A stretch of DNA of 64,000 bases from an uncultured Phycisphaerales bacterium (GCA_903871935.1 CAIQIQ010000081.1:1-64000); one strand, 5' to 3'. Positions 36,005-45,436 are shown, numbered from the stretch's first letter. Notes: a model not told the origin generated them from the sequence alone. Translations and numbers: made by a program.

Positions 36005-37393
36005 TTAAGTAACAGTGAGGTGGTCCAGATGATACCACCCATCCTCGGTAATGCCTGCCATGGCCAGCTTGACGACCGGAGTATCCGTCTCGGGGTCAGT
36101 GATTCCCACCTGCACCGCATAGTTTCCGGGCGGTACAGCGTCTGAGATGGGAAATGCACTGTCAAAGACGCTGTCGCCGGGCAACCAGTTGATGATTCGA
36201 GCCGTCGTTCCAAACACGAAAGATGCGGTTTCGCTCTTCAAACGGACGGCAAACTGGAACGGTTTGTAGCAGGGAGCGACACCCAGGTTCTCAATCCAAC
36301 TGGTGAAACTAAAGCTTCCTCCGCGAGCAACCTCCACCGGGAAAGTAAACCGTCGTACCGCCAGGCGATAACCCATCTTCTTGAGCCAGCGATCCATTTT
36401 GGGTTTGAGGACCGGCGGAATCGGCGAGGATTTGGCATTAAAGCTTGAGATGTGCCACTTCAGCGACTCATCGATGATGTAGTCAATATCCCAGCCCATA
36501 TCGAGCCAGTGCTGCACCACCCAGCACACCTCGAAGGACACCGGCGCTTGCTTCCAGGCATCCTGCATTCCCGCGTTGATGATCATCCGGGGATACATGT
36601 CGAGCATATGACACCAGCCGCCGGGATCGAAGTATTTGTGGTCGGCTTCATATTCACTGGGTATTCGCAAATCGCCCAGACAGTCGGCGCGATAGCCGAC
36701 CGCTCGCCTGGAAAGGGCGTAGCGGCACGAGTTGCCACCGTATAGGAGCATCAGGAGAGGAGTCGCCGTAAATGTGTCCAGATAGGCGTCCACCAGACTC
36801 GTCATGGAAGCGTCGGGTAATGCGTCAATGCCTTCGCTTTCACCCCAGGCGCCCACGACCGAGACATCGACGCTTTCGAGTCCCGGGTGGCCGTTGTAGC
36901 GCAGCCCCATGGCTCGGATGAAGTTCCCAAAATGCTCCACAAAGAGCGGGTTCCGGGCGTCCACCATCCATTTTCCTTCCATCCAGGCTTCGGTCATCCA
37001 CTCGCGGCCCTCGCCCACCAGTTGCCGGTACCAATCGGGCACATCCTCTGCTTTTCCGTGTGAGCCATGGGGTCCCACGCGAAGCATCAAGGTTTGCCCG
37101 CGTCGCTTGGCGACGGCAAGAGCTTCATCAATCAGGTCCCAGCGGAAGACATCTTTCTCCGGCTGGATGTAGCGCCAGTAGACACGGAAATAGGCGATGG
37201 TGGTGTCGGGATGATCCTTGTTTTCCAATGACCCGGTATCGGGCTGATACACAATCGGGAAACCCTCGGTCCATTTCTTGCCTTCATTCAGCGGATCGCC
37301 ATTGAAGCGCTGCAAGGTTGTAAACCCGATCCCCGGATTAATAAGAACATCGTCGATCAGTTGTGGCCTGATGACTCTGGTTTTCTTGTTCAT
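36005..37393 (-). CDS. TIM-barrel protein with DUF4832-like C-terminal domain
   Basis: 462 residues, no signal peptide. 'INPGIGFTTLQRFNG' and 'AYFRVYWRYIQPEKDVFRWDLIDEAL' mark the beta-galactosidase-like (GH42/GH10-type) barrel; 'VDVSVVGAWGESEGID' near 190 holds the E-x-E pair at the acid/base position. Residues about 330-460 are a beta-sandwich ('FPVEVARGGSFSFTSWIENLG', 'GNYAVQVGITDPETDTP') as in DUF4832 proteins. Likely acts on a carbohydrate; the substrate is unknown. Last gene of a leftward set with a lipoprotein and argD. Confidence 0.72.
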   Translation of the reverse strand: MNKKTRVIRPQLIDDVLINPGIGFTTLQRFNGDPLNEGKKWTEGFPIVYQPDTGSLENKDHPDTTIAYFRVYWRYIQPEKDVFRWDLIDEALAVAKRRGQTLMLRVGPHGSHGKAEDVPDWYRQLVGEGREWMTEAWMEGKWMVDARNPLFVEHFGNFIRAMGLRYNGHPGLESVDVSVVGAWGESEGIDALPDASMTSLVDAYLDTFTATPLLMLLYGGNSCRYALSRRAVGYRADCLGDLRIPSEYEADHKYFDPGGWCHMLDMYPRMIINAGMQDAWKQAPVSFEVCWVVQHWLDMGWDIDYIIDESLKWHISSFNAKSSPIPPVLKPKMDRWLKKMGYRLAVRRFTFPVEVARGGSFSFTSWIENLGVAPCYKPFQFAVRLKSETASFVFGTTARIINWLPGDSVFDSAFPISDAVPPGNYAVQVGITDPETDTPVVKLAMAGITEDGWYHLDHLTVT

Positions 37394-37481
37394 GTCGTAT
37401 TGAGCTCAAGTGCTGGCTCAAGCTCCGCTCCTTTTCGATTCGGTTGTCACATCCGTCATCCCAGCAAACCACGTCCGGCTC

Positions 37482-38489
37482 TCAGCGGCGGGCCGGAGCC
37501 GTTGGCGATGGCTCAGCAAGATGCAGCTTCTCGCGCCCTGTGGCATCCTCAAACTGCTGCTGAGTCAGTTTTGCATTCAGCCGGTACAACCGGGGATACA
37601 GCACCAGAACATACTCCATCAGACCAGCCGAATCTTCTGCAGTAAGAAACGCCCTTCCCAGGAGACTGCTATCAGAGCGCACCGCTGATGTCGGCGCCAT
37701 CACCAGCGCCAATCCCACAGGAAGGCGCAGTTGCATGCCCATATCGTACATCGCTTCTGGTTGCGCGAAGTCGACCTCGAACTCGTTATTGCGCTTGGTC
37801 ACGCGCGTTTCCCGCCGCGACGTCCGCACCACCGGGCAAACATCCATCGCGATTTTCCCCCGCTCCGCTGGATCCGGGGCGAAACGCAGCCCCCAGAAAT
37901 TGTCCGAGTCCCCGTAACTTCGGCCCTGGAGCCGTCCATCCACACTGAAGAAAAAGAGCGTCTGAGACGAAACCGACCGGATATCGATCTCCGCCCTGCC
38001 CGAGCCGCGCGCCATCGACGTCCGCGACGTGACCCCCGCATGACGCTCGACCTCTGACTTCAGTGGCGACCACGCAGAAGCCTCAATCGTGGCGAAGCGC
38101 ATGCCATTGGCCGAAAGGAACTGCTGCTGTCCGGGAGTGAGCATCCGGTCCGAGGTCACCTGCCAGAACGCGGGACTGCCACTGAGCGAACCCATTGGCG
38201 CGGCAATGCGAATCACCTCGACCAGTACGGAAAGGTTGTCGTCCGCGGCAATCGTCTCGCCCGGCACCAATTCCTGGTACACATAACTAGGCTGCTCGGC
38301 GAAAAATGGCGGCAGCGCCGCTGAACCTGACGGCTGCGACGTCGGCATCGTGGTCGGCTTGCTTCTGAACAGGCTGCAGCCAGACAGGACAAGCGCCGCC
38401 AGCAACATCAACGGGATGCTCAAGCGCAGCCCGCGGACAACGGCATCCGACCTCAATTGGACGTCGGTTTCTTTCATTCGCATGTCCAT
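37482..38489 (-). CDS. Lipoprotein of unknown function
   Basis: 335 residues. Positively charged start, hydrophobic run 'LSIPLMLLAALVLSGC' with a lipobox L-S-G-C near residue 38, then a Pro/Ser/Thr linker; so anchored by lipid on the outer face of the membrane. The body has 'GETIAADDNLSVLVEVIRIA', 'EIDIRSVSSQTLFFFSVDGRL' and 'AMYDMGMQLRLPVGLALVMAP'. No family recognised. ATGs at 38489, 38483 and 38477 are all possible starts. Lies 37 bases after argD. Confidence 0.72.
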   Translation of the reverse strand: MDMRMKETDVQLRSDAVVRGLRLSIPLMLLAALVLSGCSLFRSKPTTMPTSQPSGSAALPPFFAEQPSYVYQELVPGETIAADDNLSVLVEVIRIAAPMGSLSGSPAFWQVTSDRMLTPGQQQFLSANGMRFATIEASAWSPLKSEVERHAGVTSRTSMARGSGRAEIDIRSVSSQTLFFFSVDGRLQGRSYGDSDNFWGLRFAPDPAERGKIAMDVCPVVRTSRRETRVTKRNNEFEVDFAQPEAMYDMGMQLRLPVGLALVMAPTSAVRSDSSLLGRAFLTAEDSAGLMEYVLVLYPRLYRLNAKLTQQQFEDATGREKLHLAEPSPTAPARR

Positions 38490-38526
38490 CCCCGCGCCGC
38501 AGATTCATCTCCTGCCATCAGACTCA

Positions 38527-39735
38527 TTAAAGCGAGCGGATAACGCCGATCAGCCGGCTCAGGCCCTCATCGAGGTCGGCCTTGGTAATATTGATCGGCG
38601 GCGCCAGGCGCACAACCTTATCCGCTGTGACATTTACCACAACGCCCTGCGCCAGGCCCTTCTCCACCAACTGCTTGGGGGCTTCTTTCATCTCGATGCC
38701 AATAAACAGTCCTTTACCGCGGATGTCCGATATCTTCGCCATCGCCGGAGCGTCATCCCTGATCCTGGCGACCGCGTGCTCGCCGAGCAGCCGGGCATTC
38801 GCAAGCAGCCCATCGCGCTCAATGACTTCGAGTATTGCCTTGGTCACTGCCATGCAGATGCAGTTGGCGCCCAGGGTGCTGCCGTGCTTGCCAGGCGTAA
38901 GCAGCGCTGCAAGTTCAGGCCGGGCGTGCATGATGCCCACGGGAAGGCCACCGCCCACCGCTTTGCCCAGGGTCATGATGTCAGGCAGGACAACTTTTCG
39001 CTCGGAGTCGGTCAGGTGCTGATGTCCAAACCATTTGCCGGTTCGGCCGCAGCCAGTCCATACCTCGTCAAAAATGAGCGTCAGTCCCTTCTCATTGCAG
39101 AGCTTGCGGACGCGGGCGGGATAGTCGGCCGGATACAGGTTTACGCCGCCTTCGCCCTGAATCGGCTCCATGAGAATCCCGCAGGTGTCGGCGTCAACGG
39201 CCGCCGCCAGCACATCGAAATCGCCGCCATCCACCTGCACGAAACCGGCAACATCGGGCTTGAACCCTTCGCGATATTTCGCGTTGCCCGTGGCCGCCAG
39301 CATGGCAAGGGTGCGGCCGTGAAAACTCTTCTGCAGCGATATGATCTTGTATCGGTTCTGTCCGTTCGATTGGCCTCGAAGGCGGGCAAGTTTGCACGCC
39401 GCCTCATTTGCCTCTCCGCCGCTCTGGCAGAAAAACGTCTGCCCCGCAAAGGCAAGCCGGCCGAGGCGATCGGCGACGTCAATCTGGGGCAGGGTCCAGA
39501 ACGTATTGCCGACATGCCAGAGCGTGGCCGCCTGCTGCGCGGCGGCCTGGATCAATGCGGGATGGCAGTGCCCCAGAATCGCTCCCCCGAAGCCGGCGAA
39601 CAGGTCAATGTATTGCCGGCCATCGGCATCCCAGAGGCGCGAGCCGCTGCCGCGCACCATGGCGACCGGAAGCCGGCCGTAATTGCCGATCAGAACCTTC
39701 TTGCCCGATTCGATTACAGACTGATTGTTGAGCAT
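38527..39735 (-). CDS. argD: Acetylornithine/succinylornithine-type class III aminotransferase
   Basis: 402 residues, PLP enzyme of arginine synthesis. 'LWDADGRQYIDLFAGFGGAILGHCHP', 'FFCQSGGEANEAACKLAR', 'FHGRTLAMLAATGN', 'ILMEPIQGEGGVNLYP', 'LIFDEVWTGCGRTGKWFG' and 'MTLGKAVGGGLPVGIM' (Lys = Schiff base) give the family. ArgD is the best guess by length and motifs; related enzymes such as beta-alanine or ornithine aminotransferases cannot be fully excluded, since no other arg genes are nearby. A small coiled-coil gene precedes it by 35 bases. Confidence 0.85.
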   Translation of the reverse strand: MLNNQSVIESGKKVLIGNYGRLPVAMVRGSGSRLWDADGRQYIDLFAGFGGAILGHCHPALIQAAAQQAATLWHVGNTFWTLPQIDVADRLGRLAFAGQTFFCQSGGEANEAACKLARLRGQSNGQNRYKIISLQKSFHGRTLAMLAATGNAKYREGFKPDVAGFVQVDGGDFDVLAAAVDADTCGILMEPIQGEGGVNLYPADYPARVRKLCNEKGLTLIFDEVWTGCGRTGKWFGHQHLTDSERKVVLPDIMTLGKAVGGGLPVGIMHARPELAALLTPGKHGSTLGANCICMAVTKAILEVIERDGLLANARLLGEHAVARIRDDAPAMAKISDIRGKGLFIGIEMKEAPKQLVEKGLAQGVVVNVTADKVVRLAPPINITKADLDEGLSRLIGVIRSL

Positions 39736-39770
39736 TGTTGTGTTTGTCTTTAGAAAGGCACGAACGATCT

Positions 39771-39998
39771 CTAGTTTCCGGGTTCCTCATCGGGAACCAG
39801 CGCACGCAGCAGGTTCAACTCGTTGAGAATATTGCGCAGATCGTGCAGCAATTGCTGTTCAAACGTGCGTGACGGGATGGCCTTGCGCTCACCCAGAACA
39901 GACACAATCGTCGTATGGACCTCTTGCAGCGTGCCCTTCAGCCGCGTGTTCTCTTCGGTAAGTTGTCGTACTTTTTCATTCAAGTCTGACGCATCCAT
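39771..39998 (-). CDS. Small coiled-coil protein
   Basis: 75 residues; ATG at 39998 behind GGGAGGCGTA. Almost all helix: 'LNEKVRQLTEENTRLKGTLQEVHTTI' has heptad leucines and valines, then 'FEQQLLHDLRNILNELNLLRAL'. Resembles short cell-division or scaffolding coils in size only. Probably first gene of the argD operon. Confidence 0.65.
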   Translation of the reverse strand: MDASDLNEKVRQLTEENTRLKGTLQEVHTTIVSVLGERKAIPSRTFEQQLLHDLRNILNELNLLRALVPDEEPGN

Positions 39999-40146
39999 TA
40001 CGCCTCCCGGCTGCAATCCTGTCGATCAGTCCACATCCACCGTCTTACCGGTGGCGCTATCTCAAGTGGGCGATGGATTGTAAGGTCGCACCGGATGAGC
40101 AGCAAGCATAGCGGAACGCCAAGCACGCACTACAATCACGTTGATA

Positions 40147-40944
40147 ATGAACAGCCCGAGCGATTGGCAGATCACTATATCCCCCGGCGGAGATGCAACG
40201 CTGCAACGCTTCTCCCTGGACCCGGGCCATATCTTCGATGACCCGCGAATCACGGTATGGCGGGACCTCCCTGAGCGTCAGAATGCATACATGCTGGCCT
40301 CTTCCACCTCAATCGGACCTGCCCGGCTGCATATAAAGAGATACAAATCGCCGCACGGGCCAGAGGCCGCCACCGAAGCCGGGGCGGTCGAGTTGCTCCG
40401 TCAGGCTGGCATCGCGACGGTGCCACTGGTGGCTTGGGGAACCTCGCCCGACGGACGGGGTTTCCTGATCAGCAGTGATCTGACCGGCATGATTCCGGCC
40501 GACCAGGCCATTCGTAATGCGACGTCGGACACAAACATCCTTCCGCGGATTGGCGCACTGGCAGCGAAACTGCATCGGTCGGGGTTGCATCATCGCGACC
40601 TCTACCTGTGCCACTTCTTTGTCGACCCTGGAGATGATCGCTCGGAAGTCCACCTGATCGATCCCGGCCGCGTCTCCCGCCTGCCGAGGGTTCCGCTGAA
40701 CTTGCGTTGGATCGTGAAGGACCTGGCACAGCTCTGTTACAGCCTCCGCGAGACCGGCATGGGCGGCAAACAGAATGACGAGCTCCTGCGCTGCTACTTC
40801 GCCCAGGGGCAAGTGCCCTGCCAATGGCTGATCCGGCGGCTGATTCCCCTGAAAACAGCTTTTATCGCGAGACACGACCGGAAACTCCGCACGCGGCAGC
40901 CGACCAGGAATATCTCAATCGGACAGGCAAACCCGAAGCAGTAA
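40147..40944 (+). CDS. InaA/WaaP-type lipopolysaccharide kinase-like protein
   Basis: 265 residues with a protein-kinase-like fold. 'ARLHIKRYKSP' carries the ATP-binding Lys, 'AATEAGAVELLRQAGIATVPLVAWG' the helix C Glu, 'KLHRSGLHHRDLYLCHFFV' the catalytic H-R-D, and 'LIDPGRV' replaces D-F-G. Such kinases phosphorylate Kdo or heptose of lipopolysaccharide in the cytoplasm. The ATG at 40147 follows a TTG two codons earlier; no ribosome site is clear. Monocistronic upstream of ruvA, divergent from the coiled-coil gene. Confidence 0.78.
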   Translation: MNSPSDWQITISPGGDATLQRFSLDPGHIFDDPRITVWRDLPERQNAYMLASSTSIGPARLHIKRYKSPHGPEAATEAGAVELLRQAGIATVPLVAWGTSPDGRGFLISSDLTGMIPADQAIRNATSDTNILPRIGALAAKLHRSGLHHRDLYLCHFFVDPGDDRSEVHLIDPGRVSRLPRVPLNLRWIVKDLAQLCYSLRETGMGGKQNDELLRCYFAQGQVPCQWLIRRLIPLKTAFIARHDRKLRTRQPTRNISIGQANPKQ

Positions 40945-40988
40945 CGCGGCGCTTTCATTAGCCGAACGCCTGCTTATGCTAGTACATC

Positions 40989-41618
40989 ATGATCTGCGCG
41001 ATTACAGGACGACTGCGGCAGGTGGGCGAACGCAATGTGACCCTGGCGGTCGGCGCGATGGAATATGAACTGCTCGTCCCCGCCTCCGACCTGCAATCAC
41101 TTACAGCACAAATCGGGGCAGAAGTCACGTTCCACACCATCCTGTATCTTGAAGGGGACGCTGCGCGTGGAAACCTGGAGCCGCGCCTCATCGGCTTTTC
41201 CAGTGCGCGCGACAAGGCATTCTTTGAGAAATTCACGACTGTGAAAGGCATTGGCACCAAGACTGCATTGCGCGCGCTGTCGGTTCCCGCAGCGCAAATC
41301 GCATCCGCCATCGAGTCGCGCAATAACCGCTTCCTGACCCAGCTTGAGGGAATCGGCAAACGCACTGCGGAACTGATCATCGCCGAACTCTCCGGCAAGG
41401 TGAGCAAGTTCGCAGCCGGCGTCACGATCGAGGGATCACCCGATCGGCACGCGGCCATGATGAATCAGTCAGAGGTCGATGCCGTCAACGCCATGGTCGC
41501 GCTGGGCGAACGACGCTCTGATGCGGAGCGCCTGCTGGAAACCGTGAAACACGAGAACCCCGCAATGGCCACAACCGATGCCCTCCTGCGGGAAATGCTG
41601 CGCCGTCGGGCGATGTAA
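40989..41618 (+). CDS. ruvA: Holliday junction branch migration protein RuvA
   Basis: 209 residues. Domain I OB fold ('MICAITGRLRQVGERNVTL', 'LYLEGDAARGNLEPRLIGF'), two HhH motifs in domain II ('FTTVKGIGTKTALRAL', 'QLEGIGKRTAELIIAELSGK'), flexible linker, and domain III ('DAVNAMVALGERRSDAERLLETV') that contacts RuvB. The usual acidic residues of the pin differ somewhat. ruvB and ruvC are not in the window. Confidence 0.93.
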   Translation: MICAITGRLRQVGERNVTLAVGAMEYELLVPASDLQSLTAQIGAEVTFHTILYLEGDAARGNLEPRLIGFSSARDKAFFEKFTTVKGIGTKTALRALSVPAAQIASAIESRNNRFLTQLEGIGKRTAELIIAELSGKVSKFAAGVTIEGSPDRHAAMMNQSEVDAVNAMVALGERRSDAERLLETVKHENPAMATTDALLREMLRRRAM

Positions 41619-41763
41619 AGCTCGGAACTCTTTTTAGCAGATGAGCCCGCTCGCGCTCACCGATCCCAACGAAATCCATCCAGTTTTCTCGTTCCTCAAA
41701 CGCATGACCCTGCCTACTGTTTAGATGAACCAAGGGTTTTGTAGAAAAAGAAGGAGAACGGGG

Positions 41764-42039
41764 ATGTCAAACCAAGAGAGTATCGGCGTATCGCAGAGCA
41801 CTCACGCGACCTCGGCCGCCGAATCGGCGCGCTTGAGTTATCTTCACGCGCGAGATGCAGCGCAACAGGTTGTCGGCCAGGTCCGGAACCGGGCCACCGA
41901 TTACCTTGAACAGGGCAAGGCCAAGGCGGCCGACGTGCGGGTGAAAGTTCAAGACACGGTCCGCGAGCACCCGATCAAAACGATCCTGATCGCGGCCGGC
42001 GCGGGCGTGCTTCTCGGCATGCTGCTGCGCCGTCGCTAG
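41764..42039 (+). CDS. DUF883/ElaB-YqjD-like membrane-anchored protein
   Basis: 91 residues; ATG behind AGGAGAACGGGG. A long amphipathic helix ('ESARLSYLHARDAAQQVVGQVRNRATDY'), then 'REHPIKTILIAAGAGVLLGMLLRRR', the C-terminal anchor of YqjD/ElaB proteins, which in E. coli bind ribosomes at the membrane in stationary phase. First gene of a three-gene cluster with a YqjE-like and another anchored protein. Confidence 0.82.
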   Translation: MSNQESIGVSQSTHATSAAESARLSYLHARDAAQQVVGQVRNRATDYLEQGKAKAADVRVKVQDTVREHPIKTILIAAGAGVLLGMLLRRR

Positions 42040-42090
42040 AGCGCCGCAGCAACCGACCTGCCCGCACAACAGGGATCGAGGAGATAGCCG

Positions 42091-42564
42091 ATGGTTGCCG
42101 GCACTGAGCAGCAGCGGGAAACCACCAGTAGCGCAGTACCAGATCCGTCGATCCGTCACCTGACGGATCAACTGCGTGCCCGGGCCATGGAGTTCGGGAC
42201 CTACGCGAAGTATCTGGTGTCGCTGCAGATCGATCGCTTCAAGCTCACCGCGACGCGCCTGGTGGTCTACGCCATTCTGGGAACTGCGGCCCTGGCGGTC
42301 GCCGGCGCCGTTCTGATATTCGGTACCGGCTTGTTGCTGCTTGGGGTCTCCGGGCTGATTGGAAGTCTTCTCGGAAGTTTCTGGCTCGGGGCAACCATCG
42401 TCGGGTTCCTTGCGCTGGCCGTGCCATCTGCGACGGGTGTGATCGCCCTGCGTGTGATGGATAAGCGAGCGTTTGCCGCTTTGCGCACGAAATATGCCGC
42501 TATCCGGCAGAAGCAGAAGATGGCGTTCGGTCGCGATATCAAGGAGGCATCCGATGCCCGATGA
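42091..42564 (+). CDS. YqjE/phage-holin-like membrane protein
   Basis: 157 residues; ATG behind GAGGAG. Polar start, then two long membrane spans ('LVVYAILGTAALAVAGAVLIFGTGLL' and 'FWLGATIVGFLALAVPSATGVIAL') and a basic C-terminal helix. Matches the YqjE/DUF1469 layout. Second in the cluster, 51 bases after the DUF883 gene, overlapping the third gene by 11 bases. Confidence 0.78.
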   Translation: MVAGTEQQRETTSSAVPDPSIRHLTDQLRARAMEFGTYAKYLVSLQIDRFKLTATRLVVYAILGTAALAVAGAVLIFGTGLLLLGVSGLIGSLLGSFWLGATIVGFLALAVPSATGVIALRVMDKRAFAALRTKYAAIRQKQKMAFGRDIKEASDAR

Positions 42565-42988
42565 CTTCTTCGCACAGGAACAGAAGATGGCGACTCGTGC
42601 CCTGCTGACATGTTACCGCGAAGCCTGGCAGGCGATCGAACAGGACACGAAGATCAAGCCACTGATCCAAAAACGCCCGCTGACCTCAATCGCTGTGGCG
42701 GCCGCAGGTGGATTGGTCGCAGGCTATCTTCTGACTCCACGGCGCGGTAGACGGCCGGCAAGCCCTCCACCCGCCAATCTCTCCCCAAGTGCGGTGCGCC
42801 CGGAACACCACGGCCTCCTGGTGACGCTGGAAAAGGAATTGGCCAGCGCGATTATGCCGGCGCTGCGAACCCTCGCAGTATCCACTGCCGGGATGGTGTT
42901 CTCAGAAATGCACCAGGGCAAGACAAATGGCAAATCGTCTCATGAACAAGGGCAAGACGATCCGCCGCAGCCCCGGATGCAGCTCTGA
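42554..42988 (+). CDS. Small membrane-associated protein, third gene of the DUF883 cluster
   Basis: 144 residues; ATG at 42554 behind AAGGAGG. 'IKPLIQKRPLTSIAVAAAGGLVAGYLLTPRR' is again a YqjD-like H-P-x-x-x-hydrophobic anchor with a following Arg cluster; unlike YqjD the anchor is in the middle, and a second weakly hydrophobic helix follows ('LEKELASAIMPALRTLAVSTAGM'), then a Gln-rich polar tail. No family name can be given. Confidence 0.7.
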   Translation: MPDDFFAQEQKMATRALLTCYREAWQAIEQDTKIKPLIQKRPLTSIAVAAAGGLVAGYLLTPRRGRRPASPPPANLSPSAVRPEHHGLLVTLEKELASAIMPALRTLAVSTAGMVFSEMHQGKTNGKSSHEQGQDDPPQPRMQL

Positions 42989-43003
42989 TTGCCAAGCGCA
43001 CGG

Positions 43004-44080
43004 TCACATGCGGTGCTGTTCGATCAGGTATTCGATGCGCTTGTCGAAGTTGCGCGTGGCCTGCATGGGGATATAGCGTTCAAAGATCGTATCCAGGTCG
43101 CGCCGGGCTACTGCCGGTCGGCGCAGATACCACAGATCCATCACGCGATTAATCAGATCACCGGCCGTGCCGTCATAGAGGCACCAGGTGTGCAGCGACG
43201 CAGGGAGAAACTCGCTGTAAAAGCCATCCTTGAGCAGAATGGGAATGCACCCGCACGCCATGGCCCGCATCGCCAGGGCGTCAAATTCCTGGCACGACTG
43301 GCAGGAGATGTATAGCTCGCATCGCCGCATCGCGCGAACAACATCCGCCTCGCTCTTCATATTCACGTTGACAACCGGAATCTCATCGGGGATCCCATTC
43401 AGCGGGCCGCCCAGCACATGCACAGCCACGGGCTCACGGCGATTTGATATCTCCGCCAGCACCGCCTTGTATACATCAGGATCGGCGCCCTCGCGATTAT
43501 CGATGCAGAGAGTCCGCCCCTTGCGCTCGGCATCCATCTCGCGGGCGTCGCGCGCTGGCGGCACAATCTCAACCGGGGGATGGATCAACTGGCTCTTGGC
43601 CACGATCGCGCGCAGCGGCTGCTTACCGCCAAGCTCCGGATGGGCGTCATACAGGGCGGCCGCATGCGAGAGAAACCCGCGCATGTGATAAAGGCTGTTG
43701 AACCAGACTTCGGTTGCCGTGCTTACCGTCGAGAGCAGAGCCAGACGCGTCTGCTGGTCGTTGACCGCCGCACCGGTAAGCTGGTTGCAGTAGAAGTAGG
43801 CAATGCTGGGCTTGTGGCCGAACTCCGGGTTCAGGCGCAGAAAATCAGCCAGATTGATCGAATCGCTGGTGAACAGCATGTCGCACTTCAGGTGCGGCGT
43901 CCGCGCGATCTGCTGGGTAAACCACTGCGCTGCGGTGCTCAACCGCCGCTCCAGCCGCCGGGCCGGGAGCTTAAACACCATCCAGCGGTGCTTACTATGC
44001 CGTGACAGCAACTCCAAGGTCTGCTTGCGGACCCCGCCGTAAAACGGTTCCAAAGCGATGATGTCGAGCTGCCGTGCCAT
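43004..44080 (-). CDS. QTMAN/DUF3524-like glycosyltransferase
   Basis: 358 residues, GT-B fold. The N-terminus 'IIALEPFYGGVRKQTLELLSRHS' and 'WMVFKLPARRLERRLSTAAQWF' match the DUF3524 domain of the tRNA-queuosine mannosyltransferase GTDC1/QTMAN; 'DMLFTSDSINLADFLRLNPEF', 'IAYFYCNQLTG' (HEN in the animal enzyme becomes YCN) and 'EVWFNSLYHMRGFL' follow in the same order. The C-terminal half is a GT4-type nucleotide-sugar domain ('LALRAMACGCIPILLKDGFY'-like segment near 270). Encoded 6 bases after glyS in an rpsT-glyS operon, which supports a tRNA role; the exact substrate is inference. Confidence 0.72.
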   Translation of the reverse strand: MARQLDIIALEPFYGGVRKQTLELLSRHSKHRWMVFKLPARRLERRLSTAAQWFTQQIARTPHLKCDMLFTSDSINLADFLRLNPEFGHKPSIAYFYCNQLTGAAVNDQQTRLALLSTVSTATEVWFNSLYHMRGFLSHAAALYDAHPELGGKQPLRAIVAKSQLIHPPVEIVPPARDAREMDAERKGRTLCIDNREGADPDVYKAVLAEISNRREPVAVHVLGGPLNGIPDEIPVVNVNMKSEADVVRAMRRCELYISCQSCQEFDALAMRAMACGCIPILLKDGFYSEFLPASLHTWCLYDGTAGDLINRVMDLWYLRRPAVARRDLDTIFERYIPMQATRNFDKRIEYLIEQHRM

Positions 44081-44086
44081 GAGCCC

Positions 44087-45436
44087 CTATACCGTCAACC
44101 TCTCAAGAAGATACAGGAGAATCTTGTCACATGCCACGCGCTGCTGAGCCATGCTGTCACGATCGCGGACCGTAACGGAGTTATCCTGAGCCGTCTGGCC
44201 ATCAATCGTCAGGCAGAATGGCGTACCAGCCTCATCCTGGCGGCGATAGCGGCGGCCGACCGCGCCCTTCTCGTCATAGAACACCGGGAAGTGCTTCTGC
44301 AGATCCTTATAGATCGCCATCGCCCGTTCGGGCATGCCATCTTTCTTGACCAGTGGGAAGATCGCTGCCTTCACCGGGGCCAGCCGCGGGTGCAGGTGCA
44401 GAACCGTCCGCGTATCCTCCTTCTTGCTCTCCTCATCAACGATCTTCTGGTCCTCATACGCCTCGCAAAGGAACGCCAACAGCGAACGCGTTGCCCCGGC
44501 AGCCGGCTCGATCACGTGCGGGATAAAGCGTTCCTTGGTCTCATCGTTGAAGTAGCTCAGATCCTTGCCGCTGTACTGCATGTGCTGCTTGAGGTCGTAA
44601 TCGCCGCGGTGGGCAATTCCCTCAAGCTCGCCCCACCCCCACGGGAAGAGATACTCGATATCGCTTGTGCCTTGTGAATAGTGGGAAAGTTCTTCTTTAG
44701 CGTGTTCGCGCAGACGGAGCTTGTCGCTCTTGATGCCCAAATCCTTGTACCACTTGAACCGCGCATCGCGCCAGGTGGCATACCACTCCAGGCTGGTGCT
44801 GGGATGGCAGAAGAACTCCATCTCCATCTGCTCAAACTCGCGCGAGCGGAAGATGAATTGCTTGGGAGTGATCTCATTGCGGAAGCTCTTGCCCATCTGG
44901 GCAATCCCGAACGGGACCTTGATGCGGGTCGAATCGCAGACGTTCTTGAAGTTGACGAACATGCCCTGGGCGGTCTCCGGACGAAGGAAGACTTCCTGGC
45001 CGCTCTCTTCCACCGGACCCAGGGTCGTCTTCAACATCATGTTGAACTTGCGGGCCTCGGTCAGCTGGCAATCGGTATGCTCGCCGGGCTTCTTGCTGGG
45101 CTTGCGGGGACACTGGCTTTCATCAATCTGATCCGCACGGAAGCGGGCCTTGCAGGCCTTGCAGTCAACCAGCGGATCGGTGAAGTTCACCTCGTGGCCG
45201 CTCGCCTGCCAGACCGTGCGATTCATCAGGATGGCCGTCTCAATGCCAACCACATCATCGCGGCCGGTGACCATATCGCGCCACCATGCGTTCTTGATGT
45301 TCCGCAGCAGTTCCACGCCCAAAGGGCCGTAATCCCATGTGCCCTGCAATCCGCCGTAGATGTCAGAACCGGGGTAAATGAACCCGCGGCGCTTGCACAA
45401 TGAGACAATCTTCTCCATTACGGTTGGTTCAGGCAT
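44087..45436 (-). CDS. glyQS: Glycyl-tRNA synthetase, single-chain class II
   Basis: 449 residues, the alpha2-type enzyme found in archaea, eukaryotes and part of the bacteria. 'LCKRRGFIYPGSDIYGGLQGTWDYGPLG' is the family opening; motif 2 'FRNEITPKQFIFRSREFEQMEMEFF', 'LEGIAHRGDYDLKQHMQYSG' and motif 3 'HVIEPAAGATRSLLAFLCEAY'; anticodon domain 'LAPVKAAIFPLVKKDGM'. Four Cys in 'CKACKARF...CP' make a partial zinc site. ATG follows AGGGAG. The gene order rpsT, glyQS, glycosyltransferase is consistent with one transcript. Confidence 0.94.
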   Translation of the reverse strand: MPEPTVMEKIVSLCKRRGFIYPGSDIYGGLQGTWDYGPLGVELLRNIKNAWWRDMVTGRDDVVGIETAILMNRTVWQASGHEVNFTDPLVDCKACKARFRADQIDESQCPRKPSKKPGEHTDCQLTEARKFNMMLKTTLGPVEESGQEVFLRPETAQGMFVNFKNVCDSTRIKVPFGIAQMGKSFRNEITPKQFIFRSREFEQMEMEFFCHPSTSLEWYATWRDARFKWYKDLGIKSDKLRLREHAKEELSHYSQGTSDIEYLFPWGWGELEGIAHRGDYDLKQHMQYSGKDLSYFNDETKERFIPHVIEPAAGATRSLLAFLCEAYEDQKIVDEESKKEDTRTVLHLHPRLAPVKAAIFPLVKKDGMPERAMAIYKDLQKHFPVFYDEKGAVGRRYRRQDEAGTPFCLTIDGQTAQDNSVTVRDRDSMAQQRVACDKILLYLLERLTV

